Assembly (NCBI GenBank): GCA_036227345.1
Contig: CP109468.1
Location: forward strand, 8,184,001-8,248,000
Length of the DNA stretch: 64,000 nt
From: Streptomyces sp. NBC_01463
GTDB lineage: Bacteria; Actinomycetota; Actinomycetes; Streptomycetales; Streptomycetaceae
Direction: 5' to 3'
Shown: positions 28,401 to 36,272 of the stretch, in pieces
Layout: each line of letters opens with the position of its first letter
Position numbering within the stretch: the first letter of the stretch is position 1
Program-made: the position numbers and the translations under genes
Notes under the pieces: generated by a model
What the model saw: the letters and a program-made list of their open reading frames with translations, nothing else
What the model was told of the DNA's origin: nothing
Database searches by the model: none

Positions 28401-28743
28401 CGTCGACGTTGAACAGCTGCGGGTCCAGCACCGAGCCGACCTTGCCGATGACGTCGCTCGGGTAGAAGTACGCGTCGCCGTCGATGTCCGTCCGCATCAG
28501 GACGGTCCCCGGCCGCGAACCGGCCGCCGGAACCGCGCTGTACGACTTCCTGCCGTCCGGGGTGGTGGTGACCGTCACCCGGTCACCCGTGATGAGCGTG
28601 ACGGTCCGGTGCCCGGCCTTTCCCGAGGCGTTCGACGAGGGCACGGACACGGGGCCTGCGGCCGCCGACGGCACGAGCGTCGGTGAGCACAGTGCGGCGA
28701 CGGCGAGTGCCGCCACGATTCTGGCGCGGGCGAGAGGTCTCAT
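25423..28743 (-). CDS. Secreted subtilisin-like serine peptidase, S8 family (1106 aa)
   Basis: A Sec signal peptide (to about residue 29, PSAAAG) and a long propeptide region precede the catalytic domain. The triad is D229 (AVLDTGAD), H261 (GHGTHVA) and S436 (SGTSMAAP), with oxyanion N356 (SAGNTG). The domain spans about 215-480. The remaining 620 residues hold beta-rich domains that probably bind substrate or surface, similar to other 1100-residue streptomycete subtilases. The enzyme should act outside the cell on proteins. ATG 28743 overlaps the stop of the small TusA-like gene (ATGA), and GGAG lies five bases before it, so the two are translated together. Likely control is by the SARP-type regulator upstream, through the repeat element at 29124-29156. 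Confidence 0.93.
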   Translation of the reverse strand: MRPLARARIVAALAVAALCSPTLVPSAAAGPVSVPSSNASGKAGHRTVTLITGDRVTVTTTPDGRKSYSAVPAAGSRPGTVLMRTDIDGDAYFYPSDVIGKVGSVLDPQLFNVDGLVRDGYDDARVGSLPLIVRRTGAARPQALTAGGLLPAKRDFRSLRASTAVLDKDDASEVGDALGAKGAIEGVQSIWLDGRVHADALDRNLTQIGADTAWQSGRTGKGVKVAVLDTGADRTHADLVGRISESKDFSGTGNTLDKVGHGTHVAATVAGSGAGAPGVRSGVAPDADLIVGKVLGDDGSGSDSQVIAGMEWAVAQGAKVVNMSLGSGPTNGMDPVTQSLEALATSSGTLFVVSAGNTGPNIGTVSAPSIAPHALSVAAVDFAGGTASFSSRGPSMNGTVKPEIAAPGVNVVAARATGTNIGTPQADPAYTALSGTSMAAPHITGAAVDLAQEHPDWTADQLKHTLMGTTTAPQAGQTMYDVGTGVVNLPAALKQSVVADTGAVDFGRLDVSDGTATRTVKLTNTADAPVTLALKGSLAATGSTPPAGLLKLSASVVTLAAGESTDVTLTVDTAGTPTGTYIGGLTAVPSGGGQELRIPLLLDRAQTLKVTTLDRAGKPAAAQISLLNADNGAALNAEVRAEGTRDLRVPEGRYMGLAMIAMTIDGVYQIAIVSADLAPGADEIVFDARKARRWTASMEGKETRPEFMAGNLTRTTDDGQFGIRHSMLAGGAYGAFGRDALWITPTTGSHLGKVAFNERWRLADADSDITVGDTTALYDAAYAQDDVSDNPERRLTRGEVKKFAKVRMTYRGMNEKLRYQEGSTVYGTGLEGLNVSSPSYLTVPRQRTEYIQAEDRIWLRFTYRNVSGVQMDYAPLQYTYRPGSSTQDTWFTGPFSVRATGQATGARLQLRLDDNVNPKGLVGEYTDFNIPQRFQATTQLYRNGTLVADKTSMIDKTFEDAGKASYELRRGFTSAGIFPMGGEGTARWTFTAGGTGETATPVNLLNVSFDAPLNELNQARARLPLLVKADVTGAVGGLSKVRAWVTSDNGKTWKQVLVLRLHDGEYRFLAPHTALVKGGFLGFRVTAEDRQGNTVDSALPRAVPVI

Positions 28744-29060
28744 GAGGACTCCGGGTTCTGGAGGGGGGACGGATGCGGCGTGCCCGGCGCGGGGGACGGC
28801 AGCGCGATGCGGTAAGCACTGCGCTCGCCCGTCGCCTCCTCGCCGAGGAGCCTGGAGCCGGTGAGCCGGCACCAGGCGTGCAGCGAGGCCCGGACCAGGG
28901 GATTGGCGCTGTGCAGTTCCAGGACACTGCCCGCCGGCAGGTCACGGCAGCGCCGCTCCAGCAGTCCGAGGATCCGGTCCCACGGTTCGCCGCCCGCGTC
29001 GACGACGGCACGGACCGCGTCGTCCGGGCCTGGCGATGCGGGCAACGAGACAGCACACAT
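28740..29060 (-). CDS. TusA-like small protein lacking the catalytic cysteine
   Basis: This 106-residue protein has the beta-alpha-beta-alpha-beta-beta layout of TusA/SirA proteins: AVVDAGGEPWDRILGLLERRCRDLPAGSVLELHSANPLVRASLHAWCRLTGSRLLGEE. In true TusA sulfur carriers the N-terminal loop reads C-P-x-P; here the equivalent reads E-P-W-D, so the sulfur-carrying Cys is missing. Two other cysteines are present in helices. It may be a regulatory or partner protein rather than a sulfur relay enzyme. The ATG at 29060 follows GGAAG by eight bases. Its stop overlaps the subtilase start, and a regulator-type direct repeat lies about 65-95 bp upstream. Confidence 0.7.
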   Translation of the reverse strand: MCAVSLPASPGPDDAVRAVVDAGGEPWDRILGLLERRCRDLPAGSVLELHSANPLVRASLHAWCRLTGSRLLGEEATGERSAYRIALPSPAPGTPHPSPLQNPESS

Positions 29061-29123
29061 GGGCGGTTCTTCCTCGACGGGAGACACGGGCACGCACACC
29101 CCGGGGTTCCGGGACTGGCCAGG

Positions 29124-29156
29124 ACGGTAGGCAGGTGCTGTTACCCGGGCATTACC
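29124..29156 (-). promoter_or_regulatory. SARP-type direct-repeat promoter element, copy 2 (TusA-like/subtilase operon)
   Basis: On the minus strand GGTAA-TGCCCG-GGTAA gives two repeats with an 11-bp period (plus-strand TTACC at 29141-29145 and 29152-29156). TACCGT, matching TAnnnT, follows after exactly ten bases (29129-29124). The predicted leader before the TusA-like gene is about 57 bases. The upstream repeat overlaps the stop region of the regulator gene. Confidence 0.65.
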
Positions 29157-32100
29157 GCGCCGGCGGTGTGACCCCCCGCGCGGCGCGGACCAGGGCGAGT
29201 TCGTCCGCCAGCCTGCGCATGCCGTCCCGGACCTGCGGGTCCGGCGCCGGTGCCATCGCCTCACCGCACTCCCGCAGCGCCGCCTCCGCCCCGTCGAGCC
29301 GGCCGCGCCTCAACTCGACCTCCGCCAGGCCCACCAACGCGTACGGCAGCGCCCAGGAGGAGCCGAGCGAACGGGCGAGACGGACCGCCGCTGCCGCCAG
29401 TGCGGCAGCCCGCTCGTGGTCGCCCGCGAGCAGTTCGGCACCGGCGAGGTTGCTCCGGTCGAAGGCGAGGACGGTCGGGTCGCCGGTGCGCCGGGCCATC
29501 GACACCGCACGCCGCGCACACTCCCGGGCCGCCTCCCACCTCCCTTCCCTGCGGGCCAGTTCGCCGACGACGGACAGCGCACTGGAGACGAGTGCCGCGT
29601 CGTCGGCGCGCTCGGCCGTGCGCAGCGCCTCTTCGGCGGCCTCGCGGCTCTCGCGGAGGTGCCCGGAGACCAGCAGACAGGCCGCTCGGATCGTGCTCAG
29701 CCGGGACAGGAGCGGCAGCCGGGCGGAGTCCGTCATCCGGGCGGTCTCCAGCTCCGCGCGGTGCAGCGCCGCCATCGCGTCCGGGTAGCGACCCGTCTGG
29801 AAGCCGAGCGCGCCGACGGCCAGGTGCCGGGCCGCCCGGTCGGCCGCGGCCGACCGGCTGTGCACCCGGGCGGAACGCAGCACGTCGAGCCCCTCGACGG
29901 GGCGCCCGGCCCGGCCGAGCACCTCGGCCAGGCAGGTCGCGGCGCGCAGCGCCGCCGGATGACCGCCGTCGCGTACGAGCTCCGCCAGGGCCCGCCGCAG
30001 CACCTCCTCCGCCTCCGGATAGCGGGCGGCGCGCCGCAGTACCTCACCCCAGGCGAGGCGGGCCTCGGCGGCAGCCGTCGGGTCCGCCGGTTCGAGCTGC
30101 GCGACCAGCTCCCGGTAGTAGTCGCAGGCGCTGTCATTGGCGAACAGGGCGGCGGCCCGGTCGGCGGCCGCGCGCAGGAAACCGGGCGCGCGCACATCAC
30201 CGGCGACCGTGAGATGGAAGGCGATCATGTCCACCGCTTCGGGGCGCAGCCGCAGCACCGTGTCCGCGTACGCCTGGTGGAGCCGCCGCCGCGCCGCCCG
30301 GCTCAGCCCGTCCGCGCACGCCAGCCGCACCAGCGGATGGCGGAAGGCGTGGCCGAGCACCGGCCGGCCCCCGACGACGACGTCACGTTCCTCCACGATC
30401 CCGGACAGGGCCGCGGTGTCGAGCGCCGCCGTGACGGCCGCCGCGTCCACCGGCGGATGCAGTCCGCCGGCCGCGACGGCCTCCAGTTCGGTGAGCGGCA
30501 CGGCCGCCCCGCCCGCCACGGACAGTGCGGCGAGGACGCGCCGCGCCTGTGCGGGGAGCCGGGCGAGCCGGCCGCCGACCAGCCGGCGGATGCTGTCCGG
30601 CACGGCGTCCCCGGCCGGTTCGGCGGTCGTGCCGCGCCACGGTCCCATCCGTTCCAGGTCGGGCTCGGGACTGCTGGTCAGCTCGATCGCGAACAGCGGG
30701 TTCCCGAGGGACAGGCGGAAGATGCGGGAACCGGTGCGCGGGCCCTTCGCCCCGGCCGCCGCCGCGAGCGCCGCGCAGTCGGCGCGGCTCAGACGCAGGA
30801 GGTCGATCTCCACGGCCATCCGCTGCCGCAGGATGCCGTCGAGTATCTGCCGTCGTGCGTCGTCGGGTTCCAGGCCGTCGTCACGGAAGGTGGCGATGAA
30901 CCGCCACCGCCTGGCCTGGGTGGTCCGCACCAGGTGATGGAGCAGCCCGAGCGAGCCGGGGTCGGCCGCGTGCAGGTCGTCCAGCACGACCAGGACGGGC
31001 CGGGACGCCGCGAGGTCGGTGAGTACCCCGGCGACGGCACGGAACAGCCGGGCGCGTTCCTCCTCCGGGCTGGCGGCGGCGGGCGGTCCGCCGCCCAGGG
31101 ACGGCAACAGGGCGGCGAGCCCGATGTGTTCGGCACTCACCCGGGACCGCTCCTCGGCGTCGCACCCGGCCAGATGCCCGTCGAGCGCGTCCGCGAACAC
31201 CCCGTACGGGGTCTGCCCCTCGGCCTCGTGGCCGGTACCCCACAGCACGCACACGCCCTGTGCTGCCGCACGCCGGGCCGCCTCCGCGACCAGCCGCGTC
31301 TTGCCGATGCCCGCCTCGCCGCGCACCACGACGAACGGGGCGCCGTCCCCGGCCGCCGTCGCGTGTCCGGTGAGCAGGTCCAGTGGCCGCTCCCGGCCGA
31401 ACAGCGGGAACCGTTCGGGCCTGCGGATGGCGGGCGGCAGGGCGGCGGGCTCCGCTGTCCGCCGGGACGGCGGCGGGGCACCCAGGGCGTCCAGCGCCGC
31501 CAGCGCCGTGCGGTGCAGCGCCTCCAGCTCGGCCCCCGGCCGCACACCCAACTCGTCGTCCAGCGCCTCGCGGCAGGCGTGGTACTGGCGGATGGCCTGG
31601 CGCGGCCGGCCCAGATCGCACCAGATGCGGGCCAGCAGCAGATGGAGGATCTCGTCGGCGGGGGAGCGGTCCACCGCACGGCGCAGGACGGCCACCGCGT
31701 CATCGGTGCGGTCCGACGCCAACAGCCGCCCGGCCAGGGCCGGTACGAGCTGTTCGCGCAGCACCTCCAGCCGGCGGCGTCGTTCGCCGGCCCACTCGGC
31801 GAACCGGTCCTCGGGCAGCAGCTCCCGCTCCAGCGGGGCGAGCGCCGCCCCGAGCGCGTCGGCGTCCCGGGTGACGAGCGCGGCACGGGCGGCGTCCTCC
31901 GCCTCGTCCGCGTCGACGCGGACCCGTTCCGGTGACAGGAACAGCAGATGGCCTTCGGCCACCAGGTAGGAGGACGGGGCCCGCGGTGCCAGTTCGGGTT
32001 CCAGGGAGTGCCGGGCGGCGTGCAGCGTGACCCGCAGGTTGCGGACCGCCGTCTCCATCGGGGCGTCGGGCCACAGCAGGTCCATCACCTGCTCGCGGTG

Positions 32101-32274
32101 GCGCCGCAGCCCCGGAGCGACGGCGAGCAGCTTGACCAGGGTCCGCGCGGTGCTGCGGCGCCAGCGGCGCGCGATGACCACCCCGTCGTCACGCTCGGCG
32201 GCGAACCCGCCGAGCAGCTGCAGCGACAGCCGCCCCGCGCGCGGCGGTTCCCCCGGTCCGGACATGCCGCACAC
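29152..32274 (-). CDS. AfsR/SARP-type transcriptional activator with BTAD, AAA ATPase and TPR domains
   Basis: This large 1040-residue regulator has four parts. Residues 16-100 form an OmpR-like winged helix (REQVMDLLWPDAPMETAVRNLRVTLHAARHSL). Residues about 110-255 form the bacterial transcriptional activation domain (RRAVDRSPADEILHLLLARIWCDLGRPRQAIRQYHACREALDDELGVRPG). From about 285 to 600 there is an AAA-type ATPase with Walker A GEAGIGKTRL and Walker B VLVVLDDLH. The rest is tetratricopeptide-like helical repeats. Proteins of this family bind 11-bp-spaced direct repeats next to the -10 box and recruit RNA polymerase. Such repeats lie before this gene and before the TusA-like/subtilase operon. 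The start is GTG 32274 or the in-frame ATG nine bases later. No biosynthetic cluster adjoins it, so the protease operon is the likeliest target. Confidence 0.88.
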   Translation of the reverse strand: MCGMSGPGEPPRAGRLSLQLLGGFAAERDDGVVIARRWRRSTARTLVKLLAVAPGLRRHREQVMDLLWPDAPMETAVRNLRVTLHAARHSLEPELAPRAPSSYLVAEGHLLFLSPERVRVDADEAEDAARAALVTRDADALGAALAPLERELLPEDRFAEWAGERRRRLEVLREQLVPALAGRLLASDRTDDAVAVLRRAVDRSPADEILHLLLARIWCDLGRPRQAIRQYHACREALDDELGVRPGAELEALHRTALAALDALGAPPPSRRTAEPAALPPAIRRPERFPLFGRERPLDLLTGHATAAGDGAPFVVVRGEAGIGKTRLVAEAARRAAAQGVCVLWGTGHEAEGQTPYGVFADALDGHLAGCDAEERSRVSAEHIGLAALLPSLGGGPPAAASPEEERARLFRAVAGVLTDLAASRPVLVVLDDLHAADPGSLGLLHHLVRTTQARRWRFIATFRDDGLEPDDARRQILDGILRQRMAVEIDLLRLSRADCAALAAAAGAKGPRTGSRIFRLSLGNPLFAIELTSSPEPDLERMGPWRGTTAEPAGDAVPDSIRRLVGGRLARLPAQARRVLAALSVAGGAAVPLTELEAVAAGGLHPPVDAAAVTAALDTAALSGIVEERDVVVGGRPVLGHAFRHPLVRLACADGLSRAARRRLHQAYADTVLRLRPEAVDMIAFHLTVAGDVRAPGFLRAAADRAAALFANDSACDYYRELVAQLEPADPTAAAEARLAWGEVLRRAARYPEAEEVLRRALAELVRDGGHPAALRAATCLAEVLGRAGRPVEGLDVLRSARVHSRSAAADRAARHLAVGALGFQTGRYPDAMAALHRAELETARMTDSARLPLLSRLSTIRAACLLVSGHLRESREAAEEALRTAERADDAALVSSALSVVGELARREGRWEAARECARRAVSMARRTGDPTVLAFDRSNLAGAELLAGDHERAAALAAAAVRLARSLGSSWALPYALVGLAEVELRRGRLDGAEAALRECGEAMAPAPDPQVRDGMRRLADELALVRAARGVTPPAR

Positions 32275-32305
32275 CCCAGCGATCAGCCGTCATTCGTACG
32301 GGGCC

Positions 32306-32338
32306 GGTATACCCACTCCGCGTTACTGACGCGTTACC
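32306..32338 (-). promoter_or_regulatory. SARP-type direct-repeat promoter element, copy 3 (regulator gene)
   Basis: On the minus strand GGTAA-CGCGTC-AGTAA repeats with an 11-bp period (plus-strand TTACT 32323-32327 and TTACC 32334-32338). The -10-like TATACC (32311-32306) follows after exactly ten bases. It lies about 32 bp before the regulator start, so autoregulation is likely. Confidence 0.6.
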
Positions 32339-32374
32339 GGTGGCCGTTCCCCGGGGAGGGGTGTGCGAACCGGC

Positions 32375-33691
32375 TCAGGAGCCGCCGATGGACGGCCCGG
32401 CACCCGGCACCGCGAGATGCGGGGTGCTGTCGTCGTCGAGGAACTCGACCACGGCCAGGGCGAACAGGGCGCACAGCGCGATCCACACGGTGACCAGGCC
32501 CGTCGGCCGGTCCCACGCCACCAGCACCGCGACGGCGACCACGACCACCGTCCAGTTCAGCGGACGCCTCGCCCGGTGCACCCACCGGCCGATCGGACCG
32601 CCCGTGAAACCGGCCGCGTCCCGCACGGCGCCGATCCCGCCGCCCCACATCGCCATGACCCGGGTCGCCGCGCGGCCCCGGCCGGTGAGCCAGGCGGCGA
32701 GCGCCACCACCGCGCCCACGGTCACGACCAGCCGTACGCCGGCCCGCACATAGCCGGCCAGGGCGTCGAAGACGGCTCCCGCGGCGGGCTGCGAGACCTC
32801 GGACGGGAGGCTGTCGAGGTAGAAGGCGCGTCCTGCCCAGAGCCCGATCCCGAGCAGCGCGGCGCCCACCGCGACCGCGATCGCCGCGGTGACCAGCGCG
32901 CGCCGGCGGCGTACCGCGAGCAGTACCCCGCCGGCGGCGACCAGCAGCGTGACCACCGGGAGCCAGAAGCCGAGGATCTCCAGGGCCCGGAAGCCCTTCT
33001 TGGCCTTGCCGACCGAGTCCGAGGTCAGCACCGTGAAGTCCGTGTGGATCTCGGGGATCTTGCCGGCGACCGTCAGGCCGCGGTCGACGAGGCGCTGTTT
33101 CACCCGGTCGATGACGGGGGCGAGATCCAGGGTGACGGTGTCGTCGGTCAGTTTCACCGCGCCGCCGCCCTCACCCGTCAGCGCCTTCACGACCGAGGCG
33201 TGGGCCTGCCGGTTCAGATCGCGCCAGAGCCGTTCGAACGCCTCGCTGGTCACGAACCTCTCCACGGTCCCGCGCACGAAGTTCGTGACACCCGTGGTGA
33301 GCGGACCGCCGAGCTTCCCGAGCGCCTTGTCGACGACCGGCCGGTCGGCGGGGGCGACGTCCGCCAGCAGCGCGTCGATGTCCAGACGGGTCATCACGGC
33401 ATCCGTGACCCGGTCGGTCACCGCGTCCTGCACAGCGGGGTCGGAGGCGAGCGGCTCCATCATCGCCACATACCGGTCCGTGTCCCCGGCGACGTCGCTC
33501 GCCCAGCTCGACACGATGCTCAGCGGGGTGAGCACGGCCGCCACCAGGATCAGGACGACCGCGAAGAAGGAACGCGGATGCCGCCGGGGCCGGGCCGGGG
33601 CGCGGGCCTCCAGCTGTGCCACCCGGGCCCGCAGGGCTTCCAGTTCGGTGTGCTCGTCCGGCGCGGCCGGCCGGCCGGGTTCCCGTTCCAT
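32375..33691 (-). CDS. Integral membrane protein of unknown function
   Basis: The 438-residue protein begins with a short coiled-coil segment (TELEALRARVAQLEAR, residues 15-30) and a first transmembrane helix at about 41-63. About 180 extracytoplasmic residues follow, rich in Asp, Thr and Val and organised as helices (DAVTDRVTDAVMTRLDIDALLADVAP, VTLDLAPVIDRVKQRLVDRGL). Two helices lie at about 245-290, with two more near 330-350 and two at the C terminus. The same general plan occurs in many Streptomyces integral membrane proteins of unknown role. Divergent from the acyl-CoA oxidase-like gene. No motif reveals a function. Confidence 0.7.
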   Translation of the reverse strand: MEREPGRPAAPDEHTELEALRARVAQLEARAPARPRRHPRSFFAVVLILVAAVLTPLSIVSSWASDVAGDTDRYVAMMEPLASDPAVQDAVTDRVTDAVMTRLDIDALLADVAPADRPVVDKALGKLGGPLTTGVTNFVRGTVERFVTSEAFERLWRDLNRQAHASVVKALTGEGGGAVKLTDDTVTLDLAPVIDRVKQRLVDRGLTVAGKIPEIHTDFTVLTSDSVGKAKKGFRALEILGFWLPVVTLLVAAGGVLLAVRRRRALVTAAIAVAVGAALLGIGLWAGRAFYLDSLPSEVSQPAAGAVFDALAGYVRAGVRLVVTVGAVVALAAWLTGRGRAATRVMAMWGGGIGAVRDAAGFTGGPIGRWVHRARRPLNWTVVVVAVAVLVAWDRPTGLVTVWIALCALFALAVVEFLDDDSTPHLAVPGAGPSIGGS

Positions 33692-33873
33692 GACCCAAGG
33701 GGATGCCCTGGCCGCCCGCGCAGCGCGGCGGGTTGCTGCAAACAGGTGAACGAGGGCGAGAGGCGGCCGGCTGACCGGCGAGGGCCGCCCCGTTGGTGCG
33801 TACCGGACTCCTGTCCCACCGACGGGCTGGCGCTTCCGGGGTGTCCTGGGCGTTTTCTGATCGTTTCCGTCTT

Positions 33874-35775
33874 ATGACCACCTTTCTTGACAGCTCCGGC
33901 CACGCGGGAGCCGGCACCGAGCCGGTCGTGGACCTGCTCACCTCCGTTCTTCTCGGTACGGACATCCGCCGGGAGCACGGCTTCTGGCGTCGGCTCATTT
34001 CCACAGAACCGTTCCGCCGCCCGGTACGCCCCGCTCCCGGCCCCACGCCCGACGAGCGCCTCGCCCTTGCCCATGCCCGGCTGCGCACCCTCAACGGCGC
34101 ACTCGACAGCGCCGCCAGGCCGGCCGCCGACCCACGCGCCCTGGCGGCCCTGCACGAATGGCTGGCCCCGGTCGACCCGGCCCTGGCCACCGTGGCGGGT
34201 ATCCACTACAACCTCTTCCTCGGCAGCCTCCTGGACCACGACGCCGACAGCCCCCGCGATCTGTCGGACTTCCTGGACCTGCGCCGGATCGGCACCTTCC
34301 TCTGTACGGAGGTGGCGCACGGCAACGACGCGGCCGCCGTGGAGACGACCGCCACCTACGACCCCGCGCGGGACGGGTTCGTCCTGCACACTCCGCACCC
34401 CGGCGCCCAGAAGTTCATGCCCAACACCAGCCCGGCCGGCGGCCCCAAGTCGGGGCTCGTCGCCGCCCGGCTGCTCGTGGACGGCACGGACCAGGGCGTC
34501 TTCCTCCTCCTCGTGCCCCTCACCGACGCCTCCCGCGCCCTGCCCGGGGTGCGGGTACGCCGGCTGCCGGCCCGGATGGGCAGCCCCGTCGACCACTGCC
34601 TGACCTCCTTCGACCAGGTCTTCGTGGCGCGCGGGGCGCTGCTCGGCGGCGTCCAGGGGCGGGTCGGTGACGACGGCGTGTTCCGCAGCGGGACCGAGGG
34701 GCGCAGGCGCCGCTTCCTCGCCTCGATCGGGCGGGTCACGGCGGGCCGGATCTGTATGAGCGCCAGTGCGGTGGGCTCCGCCCGCGTCACCCTGGCCATC
34801 GCGGTCCGCTACGGAGGGCACCGCCTCATCTCGGGCAGCCACCCCGGACCCCGGGTGCCGGTGATCGCCCACCGCAGCCACCACGGCCCGCTCGCCGAGG
34901 CCATGGCCACCGTCTTCGCGATGAGCCTTCTGCACCGGCACGCCCTGGCCCGCTGGGAGCAGGCCGCGGCGGGACCGCCGCAGGAGCGGGAGGCGGCCGA
35001 GCGGCTGGTCGACATCGCCAAGGGATGGATCACCTGGCAGGCCCGGTCCGTGATCGTCGAATGCCGTGAACGGTGCGGCGCCCAGGGGCTGCTGGAGAAC
35101 AACGGGATGACCGAACTCGTCACCGGGGTCGAGGGCGCCATCACCGCCGAGGGCGACAACGTGGCCATCCACTCCAGGGCCGCCGCCGGAATGCTCTTCG
35201 ACGCGGAACAGGACACCGGAGACGAGCCGCCGGCCGGTCCCCTGAGCGGAGACCTCGACGACCTCCGCTTCCTCGGCCGGCTGCTGTACAAGGTGGAGCG
35301 CATCTGGTTCGCCCGGGCGGCCGCGCGCCTCGCCGCGGTACCGGACGACGACCCGCTGACGCGGTGGAACGCGGCCGCCGGAGCAGCGCTGCGAGGGGTC
35401 GAGGCCCACGCGTACCGGCAGGCGGCCGACGCGTACGGGACGGCGCTCGCGGAGCTGCCCGCCGGTGAGGCCCACAGGACGCTGGGCGACCTGGCCCGGC
35501 TGTTCGCGCTCCGCTGGATCGCCCGCAACAGCGGGGACCTGCTCGCGGCCGGCCACCTGACCGCCGGTCAGGCCGACGGACTGACCGACGCCACCGAGGA
35601 GCTCATCGCCGCCGTGAGCGGCCGGCTGCCGGAGCTCGCCGACTCCTTCGCGCTGCCCCCGGAGCTCCTCGCCGACTGGCCCATCGCGGGAGCGCGCTAC
35701 ACCGAGGCCTACGACGACCCGGGCGCCTCCTGGCACCGCGATCCGGCCCGGGAATCCGCCGGGGACGCCCGATGA
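33874..35775 (+). CDS. Acyl-CoA oxidase/dehydrogenase-like flavoprotein
   Basis: The 633-residue product has the peroxisomal-type acyl-CoA oxidase plan: an N-terminal helical domain, a central beta domain (FLCTEVAHGNDAAAVETTATYDPARDGFVLHTPHPGAQKFMPNTSP, with the substrate/FAD-contacting T-E-V/L-x-H-G-x-D), a second helical FAD domain (GRICMSASAVGSARVTLAIAVRYGGHR), and a C-terminal domain (CRERCGAQGLLENNGMTELVTGVEGAITAEGDN, with the base-region Glu). It would introduce the alpha-beta double bond in an acyl-CoA. ATG 33874 has no clear ribosome binding site; the gene may be leaderless. Its stop overlaps a small membrane-peptide gene. No other beta-oxidation genes are adjacent, so the acyl substrate is unknown. 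Confidence 0.85.
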   Translation: MTTFLDSSGHAGAGTEPVVDLLTSVLLGTDIRREHGFWRRLISTEPFRRPVRPAPGPTPDERLALAHARLRTLNGALDSAARPAADPRALAALHEWLAPVDPALATVAGIHYNLFLGSLLDHDADSPRDLSDFLDLRRIGTFLCTEVAHGNDAAAVETTATYDPARDGFVLHTPHPGAQKFMPNTSPAGGPKSGLVAARLLVDGTDQGVFLLLVPLTDASRALPGVRVRRLPARMGSPVDHCLTSFDQVFVARGALLGGVQGRVGDDGVFRSGTEGRRRRFLASIGRVTAGRICMSASAVGSARVTLAIAVRYGGHRLISGSHPGPRVPVIAHRSHHGPLAEAMATVFAMSLLHRHALARWEQAAAGPPQEREAAERLVDIAKGWITWQARSVIVECRERCGAQGLLENNGMTELVTGVEGAITAEGDNVAIHSRAAAGMLFDAEQDTGDEPPAGPLSGDLDDLRFLGRLLYKVERIWFARAAARLAAVPDDDPLTRWNAAAGAALRGVEAHAYRQAADAYGTALAELPAGEAHRTLGDLARLFALRWIARNSGDLLAAGHLTAGQADGLTDATEELIAAVSGRLPELADSFALPPELLADWPIAGARYTEAYDDPGASWHRDPARESAGDAR

Positions 35776-35948
35776 CGGGCGGCCCGCCGCGCGCGGCGCA
35801 CGGCCGGCTGCCCCGGGCGGCGGAGGCGGTCCAGGGGCTGGGCGTCGGTGTCGTCCTGCTGGCGTTCTGGGGCACCGCGGCCGTGCTCTCCCGAGGGCGC
35901 GAACGGCTGCGCACCCAGGGTGGCGAATCGGTTCGCCGCAAGGCGTAG
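35772..35948 (+). CDS. 58-residue single-pass membrane peptide, coupled to the acyl-CoA oxidase gene
   Basis: The ATG at 35772 overlaps the upstream TGA (ATGA), the arrangement used for coupled translation. The peptide starts MTGGPPRAAHGRLPRAAEAV, has one hydrophobic helix at about 24-42 (GLGVGVVLLAFWGTAAVLS) and ends in a basic tail (RGRERLRTQGGESVRRKA). Positive residues flank the helix on the C-terminal side, predicting a cytoplasmic C terminus. I do not recognise a family. It may anchor or regulate the flavoenzyme at the membrane; equally the overlap could be fortuitous. Confidence 0.55.
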   Translation: MTGGPPRAAHGRLPRAAEAVQGLGVGVVLLAFWGTAAVLSRGRERLRTQGGESVRRKA

Positions 35949-36029
35949 CCGGGCCGGCCGGTGGCATGCGGGCAGGCCCCGCACCACCGGCCGCACCGCC
36001 GCTGAGCTGCACGGAGGCTCGTGGTAGCG

Positions 36030-36200
36030 TGCCGGAGCCAGTCGAACTCCACGTAGGGGTCAGGGAATCCGGTGCGAATCCGGAACTGACGCGCAGCGGT
36101 GAGGGGGACGGGCGGGGCCACGGCCACTGGGAGACCCACGGGTTCCCCGGGAAGGCGCCCCGTCCGCATGAACCCGAGTCCGAAGACCTGCTGGCACCCG
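36030..36200 (+). ncRNA. Cobalamin riboswitch
   Basis: The conserved core appears in order: GGGAATCCGGTGCGAATCCGG (36063-36083) with ACTGACGCGCAGCGGTGA after it, GCCACTG at 36123-36129, GGGAAGGCG at 36149-36157, and CCGAGTCCGAAGACCTGC at 36174-36191. These are the hallmark blocks of the adenosylcobalamin aptamer. It precedes a B12 uptake operon, so binding of cobalamin should shut the operon off, probably by masking the start region. Confidence 0.95.
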
Positions 36201-36272
36201 CGGTCCGGGACCGGATCGCGGCACTCCGTACACCGGGCCCCGCGCATGGGCCCAGAGACGCCGAGGTACTCC

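Noticed and set aside
29152..32274. The SARP-type gene as a marker of an antibiotic cluster
   Set aside because: No polyketide, peptide, terpene or tailoring genes adjoin it; the only nearby targets are the TusA-like/subtilase genes.
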